Assembly: GCF_014652235.1 (NCBI RefSeq)
Contig: NZ_BMYK01000031.1
Location: 1-61,229 of the forward strand
Direction of reading: 5' to 3'
Source: Pseudorhodoferax aquiterrae
Lineage (GTDB): Bacteria > Pseudomonadota > Gammaproteobacteria > Burkholderiales > Burkholderiaceae_C
DNA length: 61,229 nucleotides
Part shown: positions 1 to 8,147 of the stretch, piece after piece
Layout: every line of letters starts with the position of its first letter
How positions within the stretch are numbered: position 1 is the stretch's first letter
Position numbers and translations under genes: made by a program
Notes under the pieces: model-generated
Database searches by the model: none
What the model was told of the DNA's origin: nothing
What the model saw: only the letters and a program-made list of their open reading frames with translations

Positions 1-1
1 G

Positions 2-868
2 GCCGCGGCGCCGACCGGTGAAGGCGCGCCGCTGGCCACGGCGCGCCGGGCTTGGGGCGACGCCGCGCTCGCGCTGGGCCGGCTGTCGGCGGTGTCGGTC
101 GGCCCGCTGCTGCAGCGGCGCACGCTGCGCCAGATCGATTTCGCGCCCACGCGGCCCGAGCTGATCCGCCGGGCCATCGCCGCCGCGCCCGCGGATGCCG
201 CCGCGCTGGAGCGCATCGGCACGCCGGCCAAGGGCCTGCCCGCGCTCGAATGGCTGCTCTGGACGCAGCCGCCCGCGCCCGGCACGGCGGCCTGCCGCTA
301 CGCCCAGCTGCTGGCCGAGAACGTGTTGGCCGAGGCGCAGGCGTTGGCCCAGGCCTTCACGGCCCTGGCCAACGCCCAGCCCGATCCCGACGACGAGGAG
401 GCCAACGAAGCCGCTGCCGTCGCCATGTCCGAGCTCGTGAACCAGTGGGTGGGCGGCGTCGAGCGCCTGCGCTGGCCGTTCATGGACAAGCCGCTCAAGA
501 GCGCGCCCAAGGGCAAGCCGCCGGCCTATCCGCGGGCCGCGAGCGGCCTCGCGCGCGAGGCCTGGGCCGCGCAATGGCAGGGGCTGCGCACGCTGGCCGT
601 GGCGCCCGACGACACCGTGCCCGAGCCGGGCAAGGACCTCGTGGCGCTGGAGACCTACATGCGCGGCCGCGGCCTGAACCCGCTGGCCGACCGCTGGGCC
701 GCCACCGTGCGCCGGGTCGACGAGGCCATGGGCGCCGCGCAGCCCGACGCGCCGGCCAGCGTGCAGGCCGCCGCCAGGGCCGTGGCCGGCCTCAAGCAGC
801 TGGCCGAGGCCGAACTGGCGCCGGCGCTCGACATCCGGATCGGTTTCTCCGATGCCGACGGAGACTGA
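2..868 (+). CDS. Imelysin family protein (peptidase M75-like), 3' part
   Basis: The open frame runs in from the left edge, so the N-terminus is missing and the internal ATG at 92 is not the start. The visible 288 residues carry imelysin-family features: an aromatic/basic helix (AWGDAALALGRLSAV), then VGPL, RRTLRQIDFAPTRP and several alanine-rich helices. Imelysin proteins are periplasmic or outer-membrane proteins, often iron-regulated and linked to haem or iron uptake; the catalytic protease activity of many members is doubtful. The next gene encodes a DUF1513 protein and starts 4 nt after this stop codon, matching the imelysin/DUF1513 operons known from pseudomonads. Family assignment is confident; the role in iron handling is inferred from that context. 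Confidence 0.8.
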   Translation, partial: AAAPTGEGAPLATARRAWGDAALALGRLSAVSVGPLLQRRTLRQIDFAPTRPELIRRAIAAAPADAAALERIGTPAKGLPALEWLLWTQPPAPGTAACRYAQLLAENVLAEAQALAQAFTALANAQPDPDDEEANEAAAVAMSELVNQWVGGVERLRWPFMDKPLKSAPKGKPPAYPRAASGLAREAWAAQWQGLRTLAVAPDDTVPEPGKDLVALETYMRGRGLNPLADRWAATVRRVDEAMGAAQPDAPASVQAAARAVAGLKQLAEAELAPALDIRIGFSDADGD

Positions 869-872
869 AGCC

Positions 873-1943
873 ATGCTGACACGCCGCCATTGCCTGGCCC
901 TGGGCGCCGCCGCGCTCGCCGCGCCGGCATGGTCGGCGGCCACGCCGCGGCTGCTCGCCGCCTGGCAGTGCGAACCGCAGGACAACGCCGAGGCCGCGCG
1001 CTACCAGATCGGCCTGCTGGCCGCCCAGGCCGACGCGCTGGTCGTGGCCCGCGCGCTCGACGTGCCCACGCGCGCCCACGGCCTGCTGGCCGAGGCCGGC
1101 GGCACGGTGCTGGCCGTGGCGCGCCGCCCGGGCGACTGGCTGCTGCGCTGGAAGCCCGGGGATGCGGAGCCGCAGATCGCCTGGATCGAGCCCGACCGCG
1201 CCTTCAACGGCCACGTGATCGCCAGCCGCGACGGCCAGCGCCTGTACACCACCGAGACCGACCTGGAAACCGGCGCCGGCCTGGTCGGCGTGCGCGATGC
1301 GGCCACGCTGGAAAAGCAGGAGGAATGGCCCACGCACGGCATGGACCCGCACGAGCTGCTGCTCGATGCCGATGGCAGCCTGCTCGTGGCCAACGGCGGC
1401 ATTCCCACGCTGCCCGAGACCGGCCGGCTCAAGATCGGCCTGGAACGCATGGACGCCTCGCTCGTGCGGCTGGACACGCAGGGCGGCACCGTACTGGGCC
1501 AGTGGCGCCTGGCCGACCCGCGCCTGAGCCTGCGCCACATCGCCTGGGGCGGCCGGGACGGCCGCCTGCTCGGCATCGCGCTGCAGGCCGAGCACAGCGA
1601 CGCGGCCGCCAAGCAGGCTGCGCCGCTGCTGGCCCTGTTCGACGGCAAGACGCTGCGCACGGCCGCGGCGCCGCAGCCGCTGGCCGGCTACGGCGGCGAC
1701 ATCACCTGGGCCAACGGCGGCTTTGCCGTCAGCACGCCCAAGGTCGACGGTTTCGCGCGCTGGGGAGCAGATGGCCGCTGGCAGGGCTTCACGGCGCTGG
1801 CCGAGGCCTGTGCGCTCGCGGCCGAGCCCGGCCGGCTCTGGGCCGGGGGCCGCGAAGAGGCGCTGGTGGCCGACGCCGCCACCGTCGCCGCGCGGCCCGT
1901 GCCGGCGTTGCGGCTCGACAACCACTGGCTGCGGCTGGGCTGA
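873..1943 (+). CDS. DUF1513 domain protein with Tat-like signal peptide
   Basis: This 356-residue exported protein begins MLTRRHCLALGAAALAAPAWSA, a twin-arginine-type leader. The body looks like a beta-propeller of the DUF1513 family (FNGHVIASRDGQRLYTTETD, HGMDPHELLLDADGSLLVANGG). An upstream ATG at 852 overlaps the imelysin gene, but the start at 873 puts the signal peptide at the N-terminus and leaves a normal 4-nt gap, so it is preferred. The function of DUF1513 is not established. Its regular pairing with imelysin and di-haem proteins suggests a periplasmic role in iron or haem acquisition; that is inference. It converges on the MFS gene, whose stop lies 20 nt downstream. Confidence 0.8.
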   Translation: MLTRRHCLALGAAALAAPAWSAATPRLLAAWQCEPQDNAEAARYQIGLLAAQADALVVARALDVPTRAHGLLAEAGGTVLAVARRPGDWLLRWKPGDAEPQIAWIEPDRAFNGHVIASRDGQRLYTTETDLETGAGLVGVRDAATLEKQEEWPTHGMDPHELLLDADGSLLVANGGIPTLPETGRLKIGLERMDASLVRLDTQGGTVLGQWRLADPRLSLRHIAWGGRDGRLLGIALQAEHSDAAAKQAAPLLALFDGKTLRTAAAPQPLAGYGGDITWANGGFAVSTPKVDGFARWGADGRWQGFTALAEACALAAEPGRLWAGGREEALVADAATVAARPVPALRLDNHWLRLG

Positions 1944-1963
1944 AGAAGCACCGCCTGCGGCCG

Positions 1964-3385
1964 TCAAGGGCCAGCGGGCGCCGCGCGCGGCCGCGCCGGC
2001 AGCCAGCCGGCGGCGCCGAAGCCCAGCAGCGCAGCCGCCATGCCACCAGCGAACACCTGCTGCAGGCCGTGCGCGTAGGCTTCGGCCGCGCCGTGCAGCG
2101 CCCGCATCTGGGCCGCCACGTCCTGGCCCAGCAGCAGGGCCAGCAGCGCGACACCGAAGGCCCCGCCCAGGCTGCGCAGCATGACCGGCACGGCCGTCGC
2201 CACGCCGGTGTGCTGGGCCGGCGCCGCGCGCTGCGCGACCATGCTGACGACCGGGAACATCCCACCCAGACCCAGGCCCAGCGGCGCCAGGGCCGCCGAC
2301 AGGGCCAGCGGCTGCTGCGGCCACCAGCGCACCGCCGCCGCCAGCGACGCGAAGGCCAGCAGCATGGCCGCGCTGGCCAGGCGTGCGAGCCGCGCCACAG
2401 GCCACTGGGCGCGCAGCAGCCGGCCGCTCGCGATGGCCGCCGCCGTCAGCCCGGCCATCAGCGGTGCCAGATGCCAGGCCGCGCGCGTAGGCGCCAGCTG
2501 CAGTCCGGCCTGCAGGTACTGCGGCACAAAGGCCACGGCCGCGTAGAGCGCCACGCCTGAGGCCACGGCCAGCAGGCTCGCCGCCGCGTAGGCCTTGCGT
2601 GCGAACAGGGACAGCGGCAGCAGCGGCTGCCGGGCCCGGCGCTGGCGCCACAGGAAACCCAGCGTGCACGCGGCGCCCAGGGCCACGAGCAGGCCGGCCG
2701 TGATCCAGGCCGGCAGGCCCAGGCGCGCATGCTGCGTGGCCAGCAGCGACGCCGCCAGCGCCGCAGCCAGCAGCAGCGCACCGGCGTGGTCGATCGAGGC
2801 CCGCCCGTCGGTGGTCCGGGCCGGCGGCGCCGCGGGCAGGGTGCGCGCCAGCACGACCCAGGCCAGCGCGCCCAGCGGCACGTTGACCAGAAACGCCCAG
2901 TGCCAGGACAGGGCCTGCACCAGCCAGCTGCCCGCCAGCGGGCCGAACATGGTGGCCAGGCCGTAGGCCGCGCCGAGCGAGGCCTTGCGCGCGCCTTGCT
3001 CATCGGCCGGGAACAGGTCGGTGACCGCCAGCATGCTCAGCGTCATGAAGCCGCCGCCACCGGCACCCTGGAGCGCGCGCGCCAGCACGATCTGGCGCAG
3101 GTCGGTGGCCAGTGCGCAGGCCAGCGAGCCGAGCAGGAACAGCCCCAGCGCGAGCAGCAGCACGGGCTTGCGACCGCGCACGTCGGCCAGCCGGCCGTAC
3201 AGCGTGATGACCACGGTGGCGGCCAGCAGGTAGGCCGAGAACACCCAGGCGATCGGCCAGTTGCCGGCCAGCTCGCGCGCCATCACGGGTGCGGCGGTGG
3301 CCAGGATGGTCTGGTCCAGCGCGCCCAGCACGAGCAGCAGCATCAGCATGGCGAAGGGCAGTCGGGGCGAGGCCGGGGCGGTCAT
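1964..3385 (-). CDS. MFS transporter, DHA2 (EmrB/QacA) type
   Basis: This 473-residue inner-membrane protein has the layout of a 14-helix drug:proton antiporter. Helix 1 carries ALDQTILATAAPVMARELAG, the D-x-T-I-V-like DHA2 signature. The loop 2-3 motif GRLADVRGRKPVLL follows, and motif C-like GAAYGLATMFGPLAGSWLV lies in the middle. The gene diverges from a LysR-type regulator over a 68-bp gap that holds a dyad next to the regulator start, so the regulator probably controls this exporter. The substrate cannot be read from sequence. The ATG at 3385 is the first plausible start before hydrophobic helix 1. Confidence 0.85.
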   Translation of the reverse strand: MTAPASPRLPFAMLMLLLVLGALDQTILATAAPVMARELAGNWPIAWVFSAYLLAATVVITLYGRLADVRGRKPVLLLALGLFLLGSLACALATDLRQIVLARALQGAGGGGFMTLSMLAVTDLFPADEQGARKASLGAAYGLATMFGPLAGSWLVQALSWHWAFLVNVPLGALAWVVLARTLPAAPPARTTDGRASIDHAGALLLAAALAASLLATQHARLGLPAWITAGLLVALGAACTLGFLWRQRRARQPLLPLSLFARKAYAAASLLAVASGVALYAAVAFVPQYLQAGLQLAPTRAAWHLAPLMAGLTAAAIASGRLLRAQWPVARLARLASAAMLLAFASLAAAVRWWPQQPLALSAALAPLGLGLGGMFPVVSMVAQRAAPAQHTGVATAVPVMLRSLGGAFGVALLALLLGQDVAAQMRALHGAAEAYAHGLQQVFAGGMAAALLGFGAAGWLPARPRAAPAGP

Positions 3386-3422
3386 GGCGGCGCAGTCTGC
3401 GGCGAGGCCAGTGTTCTGTACA

Positions 3423-3450
3423 GTGCAATCGATTCAAGCGTGGATTGCAC
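3423..3450. promoter_or_regulatory. Inverted repeat, probable LysR-type operator
   Basis: Perfect 8-bp arms GTGCAATC (3423-3430) and GATTGCAC (3443-3450) are separated by 12 nt. They sit in the divergent gap between the MFS exporter and the LysR gene and end 3 nt before the regulator's ATG at 3454. The position suits an autoregulatory LysR site. The wide spacer differs from the compact T-N11-A form, so the exact contact bases are uncertain. Confidence 0.5.
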
Positions 3451-3453
3451 GAA

Positions 3454-4404
3454 ATGAAAACCTACGACCTGAACCTGCTGACCGCGCTCGACGCGCTGCT
3501 GGCCACCGGCAGCGTGACCGCTGCGGCCGGGCGGGTGCACCTGAGCACGCCCGCCATGAGCCATGCGCTGGCCCGCATCCGCGAGGTGTTCGGCGACCCC
3601 ATCCTCGTGCGCGCGGGCCGGGCCATGGTTCCGACGGCGCGCGCCCAGGCGCTGGCCGGGCCGGTGCGTCGCCTGCTGGAAGAAGCCCAGGCGCTGCGCG
3701 CAGGCGCCGACACGGCGCAGTGGGCCGAACGCGCGCGCAGCTTCGTCGTGCGTGCGCCCGAAGGCTACGCCGTGGTGTTCGGCACCGCCTGGCTGCAGGC
3801 CCTGCAGGCGCGCATGCCGCTGGCCAACCTGCAGATCCTGCCCGCCACCTATGTGGACGCCATGGCGCTGCGCGAAGGCCGCATCGACGTGGACATCGGC
3901 ACCGGCCTGGCCGCCGACGGCGAGACCGAGGCGCGCGTGGTGTCGCAGCAGCCCTTGCTGGGCGCCGCGCGCGCCGGCCACCCGCTGCTGGCCGCGCGCC
4001 TCACGACACGGCGCTGGGCCGCCGCCCGGCATGTGGACGTGGTGCTGCGGCCGGGCGAAGCTTCGGTGGCGGACCAGGCCCTGGCCGCGCGCGGCCTGCA
4101 GCGCCGCGTGGAACTGAGCGTGCCCAACAGCTACGCGGCGCTGCTGGCCGCCGCGCAGTCGGAGCTCGTGGCCTGCGTCAGCGAACGCATGGCGCGCAGC
4201 CTGGCCGGTCCGCTGCGACTGCAGACCTTCGCGCTGCCGCTGGCACTGCCGCCGCAGCCCGTGCGCATGCTCTGGCACCGACGCCACGCGAGCGACCCGG
4301 CCCACGCCTGGCTGCGGGCCTGCCTGGGGCAGGTGCTGCGCGCCCCGGTCACGGTGCCTGCCGCATGGCCCGATCTGCCGCGGCCGGACCTGCCCGCGGC
4401 ATGA
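3454..4404 (+). CDS. LysR family transcriptional regulator
   Basis: This 316-residue protein opens with a LysR-type winged HTH: MKTYDLNLLTALDALLATGS, then AAGRVHLSTPAMSHALARIREVFGDPILVR. A type 2 periplasmic-binding-like effector domain follows to the C-terminus. The frame stays open upstream to 3289, but the true start is the ATG at 3454, where the DNA-binding domain begins. It diverges from a DHA2 exporter, and the shared gap contains a perfect 8-bp inverted repeat. By the usual logic of such pairs it is expected to regulate the exporter and itself. Its effector is unknown. Its stop is only 3 nt from that of the convergent HTH regulator. Confidence 0.88.
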   Translation: MKTYDLNLLTALDALLATGSVTAAAGRVHLSTPAMSHALARIREVFGDPILVRAGRAMVPTARAQALAGPVRRLLEEAQALRAGADTAQWAERARSFVVRAPEGYAVVFGTAWLQALQARMPLANLQILPATYVDAMALREGRIDVDIGTGLAADGETEARVVSQQPLLGAARAGHPLLAARLTTRRWAAARHVDVVLRPGEASVADQALAARGLQRRVELSVPNSYAALLAAAQSELVACVSERMARSLAGPLRLQTFALPLALPPQPVRMLWHRRHASDPAHAWLRACLGQVLRAPVTVPAAWPDLPRPDLPAA

Positions 4405-4407
4405 GCG

Positions 4408-5070
4408 TCAGCGCTGCGGCGCGACGCGGTACACGCAGCGCGACGCGCCCGCCAGCACATGCTGCTCGCGCGTGACGCTGGCGCCGGGGCCCGCGATCTC
4501 CTGGAACAGCTGCAGTTCCGAGCGGCAAAAGCCCTGGCAGCTGCGCGCCGCGGCGCAGATCGGGCAGTGGTCCTCGGACAGCAGCCACGCGCCATCGTCC
4601 TGCCGCTCCACGCGCGCCATGTAGCCCTCCGCGCTGCGCACGGCGGCCAGCTGTTCGAGCCGCCTGCCCAAGGTCTTGGCCGTGCAGGCGCGGCGGTAGG
4701 CCGCACGCGCCTCGTCCTCGCGCTGCGCGATGAGCCGGTCGAGCCCGGCCTCGCCGAACAGCTGGCGGATCGACCCGATCAGCTGCACGCTGAGCTGCGC
4801 ATGCGTGTCCGGAAAGCGGCGGTGGCCCGCCTCCGTCAGCACCCAGTTCTGGCGCGGCCGGCCCACGCCCGCGGCCGCCTCCTGCTGGCCCGCGACCAGG
4901 CCGCCGGCCAGCAGCTTGTGCACCTGCTGGCGCGCGGCCTCGGGCGTCATGTCCAGCAGCTGCGCCAGTTGCGCCGTGGAAACCGGCCCGCGCGTCTTGA
5001 CCTGGAACAGCATGCGCTCGGCTGCCGATGCGGCAACGGGGTTATCCAAGTCATTGCTTGTGGAAGTCAT
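4408..5070 (-). CDS. SufR/DeoR-like HTH regulator with cysteine cluster
   Basis: This is a 220-residue regulator. Residues 20-80 form a winged HTH (SAAERMLFQVKTRGPVSTAQ, then DMTPEAARQQVHKLLAGGLV and a GRPRQNWVLTEAG wing). The C-terminal half carries Cys169, 172, 178, 182 and 212 in CPIC, CQGFC and SRCVYRV contexts, with VTREQHVLAG between them. This resembles SufR-type regulators, whose C-terminal cysteines bind an Fe-S cluster. Whether this one binds Fe-S or zinc cannot be told from sequence. The start at 5070 is chosen over longer upstream openings because the HTH follows directly and a dyad operator lies in the gap beyond it. It diverges from an MFS exporter (5141) and probably represses it. 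Confidence 0.8.
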   Translation of the reverse strand: MTSTSNDLDNPVAASAAERMLFQVKTRGPVSTAQLAQLLDMTPEAARQQVHKLLAGGLVAGQQEAAAGVGRPRQNWVLTEAGHRRFPDTHAQLSVQLIGSIRQLFGEAGLDRLIAQREDEARAAYRRACTAKTLGRRLEQLAAVRSAEGYMARVERQDDGAWLLSEDHCPICAAARSCQGFCRSELQLFQEIAGPGASVTREQHVLAGASRCVYRVAPQR

Positions 5071-5084
5071 GGGGTTCGCGCTAA

Positions 5085-5106
5085 TATCCAAACAACTGCT
5101 TGGATA
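5085..5106. promoter_or_regulatory. Dyad TATCCAA-N8-TTGGATA, probable operator
   Basis: Perfect 7-bp arms TATCCAA (5085-5091) and TTGGATA (5100-5106) lie in the 70-bp gap between the divergent SufR-like regulator and the MFS gene. The gap is locally AT-rich against a GC-rich background. A further half site, TTATCCAAG, lies just inside the regulator gene (5042-5050). Placement between both starts fits a repressor site acting on both genes. Confidence 0.55.
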
Positions 5107-5140
5107 ATAAGGCGCGCCCGTCGCGCTGTCGAGAATCCCC

Positions 5141-6565
5141 ATGTCCGCTGTCGCTTCTTCCTCCAGCCCTTCTTCCGTCACCGCCTCCTGGGGCGACCTG
5201 CTGCGCGGCCGCAACGGCCTGCTGGCCGTCGCGCTGACCGGCGGCGTGGCCTTGCACGCCATCAACGTGCACATCGTGACCACCGTGCTGCCCTCGGTCG
5301 TGCAGGACATCGGCGGCCTGGACTGGTACGCCTGGAACACCACGCTGTTCGTCGTCGCCTCCATCGTCGGCGCGGCCGTGTCGGTGCGGCTGCTGGCCGC
5401 GCGCGGGCCGCGCGGTGCCTGCCTGGCGGCGCTGGCATTGTTCGCGCTGGGCTCGGCCGCCTGCGCGGCTGCGCCGTCCATGCCGTGGATGCTGGCCGGT
5501 CGCAGCGTGCAGGGGCTGGGTGGCGGCATGCTGGCCGCGCTGAGCTATGCGCTGATCCGTGTGGTGTTCGCACCGCCGCTGTGGCCGCGCGCCGTGGCGC
5601 TGGTCTCGGGCATGTGGGGCGTGGCCACGCTGTGTGGGCCGGCCGTGGGCGGGCTGTTCGCGCAGGCCGGGCACTGGCGCTGGGCGTTCTGGACGCTGTT
5701 GCCGGTGTCGGCGCTGCAGGCCGCGCTGGTGGCGGTGCAGTTGCGCGGCAAGGGCGTGGCCGAGGACAGGCCGGCCATCGCCCTGCGCCAGATCGCGCTG
5801 CTGGCCGCCTCGGTGTTGGCCGTCGCGGCGGCCAGCCTGTCGCCGCAGCTGGCCTGGCAGGGCGCGGGGGTGCTGCTGGGCCTAGCGCTGGGCGCGGCCG
5901 CCATCGCGCTGGACCGGCGCGCGGCCGTGCGCCTGCTGCCGCGCGGCGCCACGGCGCTGGCCTCGCCGCTGGGCGCGGTCTACGGCTGCGTGGCGCTGCT
6001 GCTGGTCGGAACCACGACCGAGATCTACGTGCCGTACTTCCTGCAGACCCTGCACGGCTACACGCCGCTGGCGGCCGGTTACCTGACGGCGGCGATGGCC
6101 GCCGGCTGGAGCGCGGGCTCGCTGCTGTCCTCGGGACGCGCCGGCACCGCTGCGGCGCGCCTGCTGCGGGGCGGCCCGGTGCTGTGCGCGATCAGCCTGC
6201 TTGCGTTGGCGGTTCTGATCCCGCTGCACGGCGGCTTCGCTGCGGGCGCGCACCTGCTGCTGAGCGGGCTCGCGCTGGCCGGCGTGGGGGCCGGTGTGGG
6301 CGTGGGCTGGCCGCACCTGCTCACACGCGTGCTGCGGCTGGCGCCCAGCGGCGAGGGCGGCCTGGCGTCGGCCGCCATCACCACCGTGCAGCTGTACGGC
6401 ATGGCGATCGGTGCGGCCATCGCTGGCCTGGTGGCGAATGCCGCGGGGCTCACGGCGCCGGGCGGGGTGGTGGGTGCGCAGTCGGCCGCGGTCTGGCTGT
6501 TCGCCAGCTTCGCGCTGGCGCCCGCGGCGGCGGCCTGGCTGGCGCGGCGGGCCAGCCAAGGATAG
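5141..6565 (+). CDS. MFS transporter (multidrug-efflux type)
   Basis: This 474-residue, strongly hydrophobic protein appears to have 14 membrane segments. The N-terminal helix region reads AINVHIVTTVLPSVVQDIGG, which is DHA2-like, and GRSVQGLGGGMLAALSYALI and GMWGVATLCGPAVGGLFAQAG match the central MFS motifs. The serine-rich N-terminus before the first helix is unremarkable. The gene diverges from the SufR-like regulator across a dyad operator, so it is probably the regulated target. If the regulator senses Fe-S status or an electrophile, this exporter may respond to redox-active compounds; that link is inference. The substrate is unknown. Confidence 0.83.
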   Translation: MSAVASSSSPSSVTASWGDLLRGRNGLLAVALTGGVALHAINVHIVTTVLPSVVQDIGGLDWYAWNTTLFVVASIVGAAVSVRLLAARGPRGACLAALALFALGSAACAAAPSMPWMLAGRSVQGLGGGMLAALSYALIRVVFAPPLWPRAVALVSGMWGVATLCGPAVGGLFAQAGHWRWAFWTLLPVSALQAALVAVQLRGKGVAEDRPAIALRQIALLAASVLAVAAASLSPQLAWQGAGVLLGLALGAAAIALDRRAAVRLLPRGATALASPLGAVYGCVALLLVGTTTEIYVPYFLQTLHGYTPLAAGYLTAAMAAGWSAGSLLSSGRAGTAAARLLRGGPVLCAISLLALAVLIPLHGGFAAGAHLLLSGLALAGVGAGVGVGWPHLLTRVLRLAPSGEGGLASAAITTVQLYGMAIGAAIAGLVANAAGLTAPGGVVGAQSAAVWLFASFALAPAAAAWLARRASQG

Positions 6566-6735
6566 GGCAGGGGGCGGAACAAGGAGGGGGCTGCCGGAAT
6601 GCAGTGTGGTCCTTGGGCTGGCCGTAGGTAAAACTGAAGAGAGACGGGCCACGCCGCGCGCCTTCCTAGAATCGTACGCGCCGCATCGCAGGAGCGGCAC
6701 GGACGCACAACACAGAACGGAACAGGGGACACCGC

Positions 6736-8004
6736 GTGAGCAAGGCTGCTTCAACCATGGCGCATCGGCGCCCGGCGACGCCGTACCGCGCGGTCTTGCT
6801 GTTCGGCGTTCCGCTGTTGGTGCTGGCCCTGGGGCACATGCTGTCGAACCTGCTGCGGACCCTGCCCGCGGTGGCGATCGATGTGATCGGCGCGGACATC
6901 GGTGTGACAGCGGCGCGCCTCGCCAGCCTCACCGGCGCCTACCACATCGCGTTCGCGGCAGGCCAGATTCCGGTCGGCGTGGCGCTGGACCGCTACGGCG
7001 TGCGCACCGTGGCGCTGACGCTGCTTTCCATCGTGACGGTCGGCGCCGTGCTGGCCGCGACGGTCGGCGGCGCCAGCGGCTTTCTGCTCGCCCAGGTCGT
7101 GCTGGGCATCGGCTGCTGCGGCATGCTGCTGTGCCCGATGACGCTGGCCGCCAAGCTGCTGACGCCCCAGCAGTTCGGCTTGTGGTCCGGGCTGATCCAG
7201 GGCGTCGGCAACGCGGGCATGCTGCTGTCCGCCAGTCCGCTGGCGTGGCTGATCGAGCACCATGGCTGGCGCGCCGGCTTCTGGGCCGCGGCCATCTTCG
7301 CGGTGGGCATCGCAGTGCTGGTCATGCCCTTCGTCTCCAACGAGGGCCCCGGCCCTGCGGCGACCGGGCGGACCATCCGATCGGAGGCGCGCGAGGTGGT
7401 GCGGATCGGGCTGTCGCCGCAGCTGCGTGGCATCGTCGTGCTGGCGTTCTCGTCCTTTGCGGCAGCCATCGCCGTGCGAGGCCTGTGGGGCGGTCCCTGG
7501 CTCATGGACGTGCGGCACCTCGGGCGCATCGAGGCGGGCAACGCGCTGCTGCCGTTGACCGTCGCCCTGGTGGTCGGGCCGATGCTCTACGGCGTGCTGG
7601 ACCGCCGCAGCGGCAGCCGCCGCCATCTGCTGGTCGTCGGCCACCTGGTCGCCGCACTGGCGCTGCTTGCCGTCGCATCTGCGCGGCCGGGCGGCTGGCT
7701 GTCGCAGTCGCTCGGCGGCGGCGTGTTGCCGGTGGGCTTCGACGTCTCGGCGTTCCTGCTGTTCGGCGCCGCCATCGCCGTGCAGCCGCTGCTGTTCGCG
7801 ATGGGGCGCGCGGTGGTGGCGCCAGAGCATGCCGGCAAGGCCCTGGCCGCCATCAATCTCTCGTTCTTCGCGGGCGCGGCCGTCGTGCAGGCTGCCACCA
7901 GCCCGATCGCTGCCGCATGGGGCCTTTCGGCGGTCATGGTGTTCCTGGGTGCCGTGCTGCTGGCCGCGACCTGGGCTTTCGCGGTGCTCACCAGGCAAGG
8001 ATGA
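6736..8004 (+). CDS. MFS transporter (nitrate/cyanate-permease-like)
   Basis: This is a 422-residue, 12-helix MFS protein. Helix 1 is followed by PAVAIDVIGADIG, then AGQIPVGVALDRYGVRTVAL, a loop 2-3 motif A variant (GxxxDRYGxR). The C-terminal half ends with helices of the same type. The frame opens with GTG at 6736; an ATG at 6757 is an alternative start and is not clearly worse. The 170-bp gap upstream carries no other gene, so the transporter probably has its own promoter. It is not linked to a regulator. The substrate is unknown; the fold resembles organic-anion or cyanate permeases rather than drug antiporters. Confidence 0.8.
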   Translation: MSKAASTMAHRRPATPYRAVLLFGVPLLVLALGHMLSNLLRTLPAVAIDVIGADIGVTAARLASLTGAYHIAFAAGQIPVGVALDRYGVRTVALTLLSIVTVGAVLAATVGGASGFLLAQVVLGIGCCGMLLCPMTLAAKLLTPQQFGLWSGLIQGVGNAGMLLSASPLAWLIEHHGWRAGFWAAAIFAVGIAVLVMPFVSNEGPGPAATGRTIRSEAREVVRIGLSPQLRGIVVLAFSSFAAAIAVRGLWGGPWLMDVRHLGRIEAGNALLPLTVALVVGPMLYGVLDRRSGSRRHLLVVGHLVAALALLAVASARPGGWLSQSLGGGVLPVGFDVSAFLLFGAAIAVQPLLFAMGRAVVAPEHAGKALAAINLSFFAGAAVVQAATSPIAAAWGLSAVMVFLGAVLLAATWAFAVLTRQG

Positions 8005-8147
8005 GGGTGGCGCTGGCGCCCCCTGCCGTCATCCGCCCCATGGCCTGCCGGACGGGCAACCCCCCGGTACAGACACCGCCTCGTCCGCGTATCCTCCTCA
8101 GTCCACCGAAGCCCCGTCGCCCGCGTCCCGCGTTCCTGGAGATCCCC

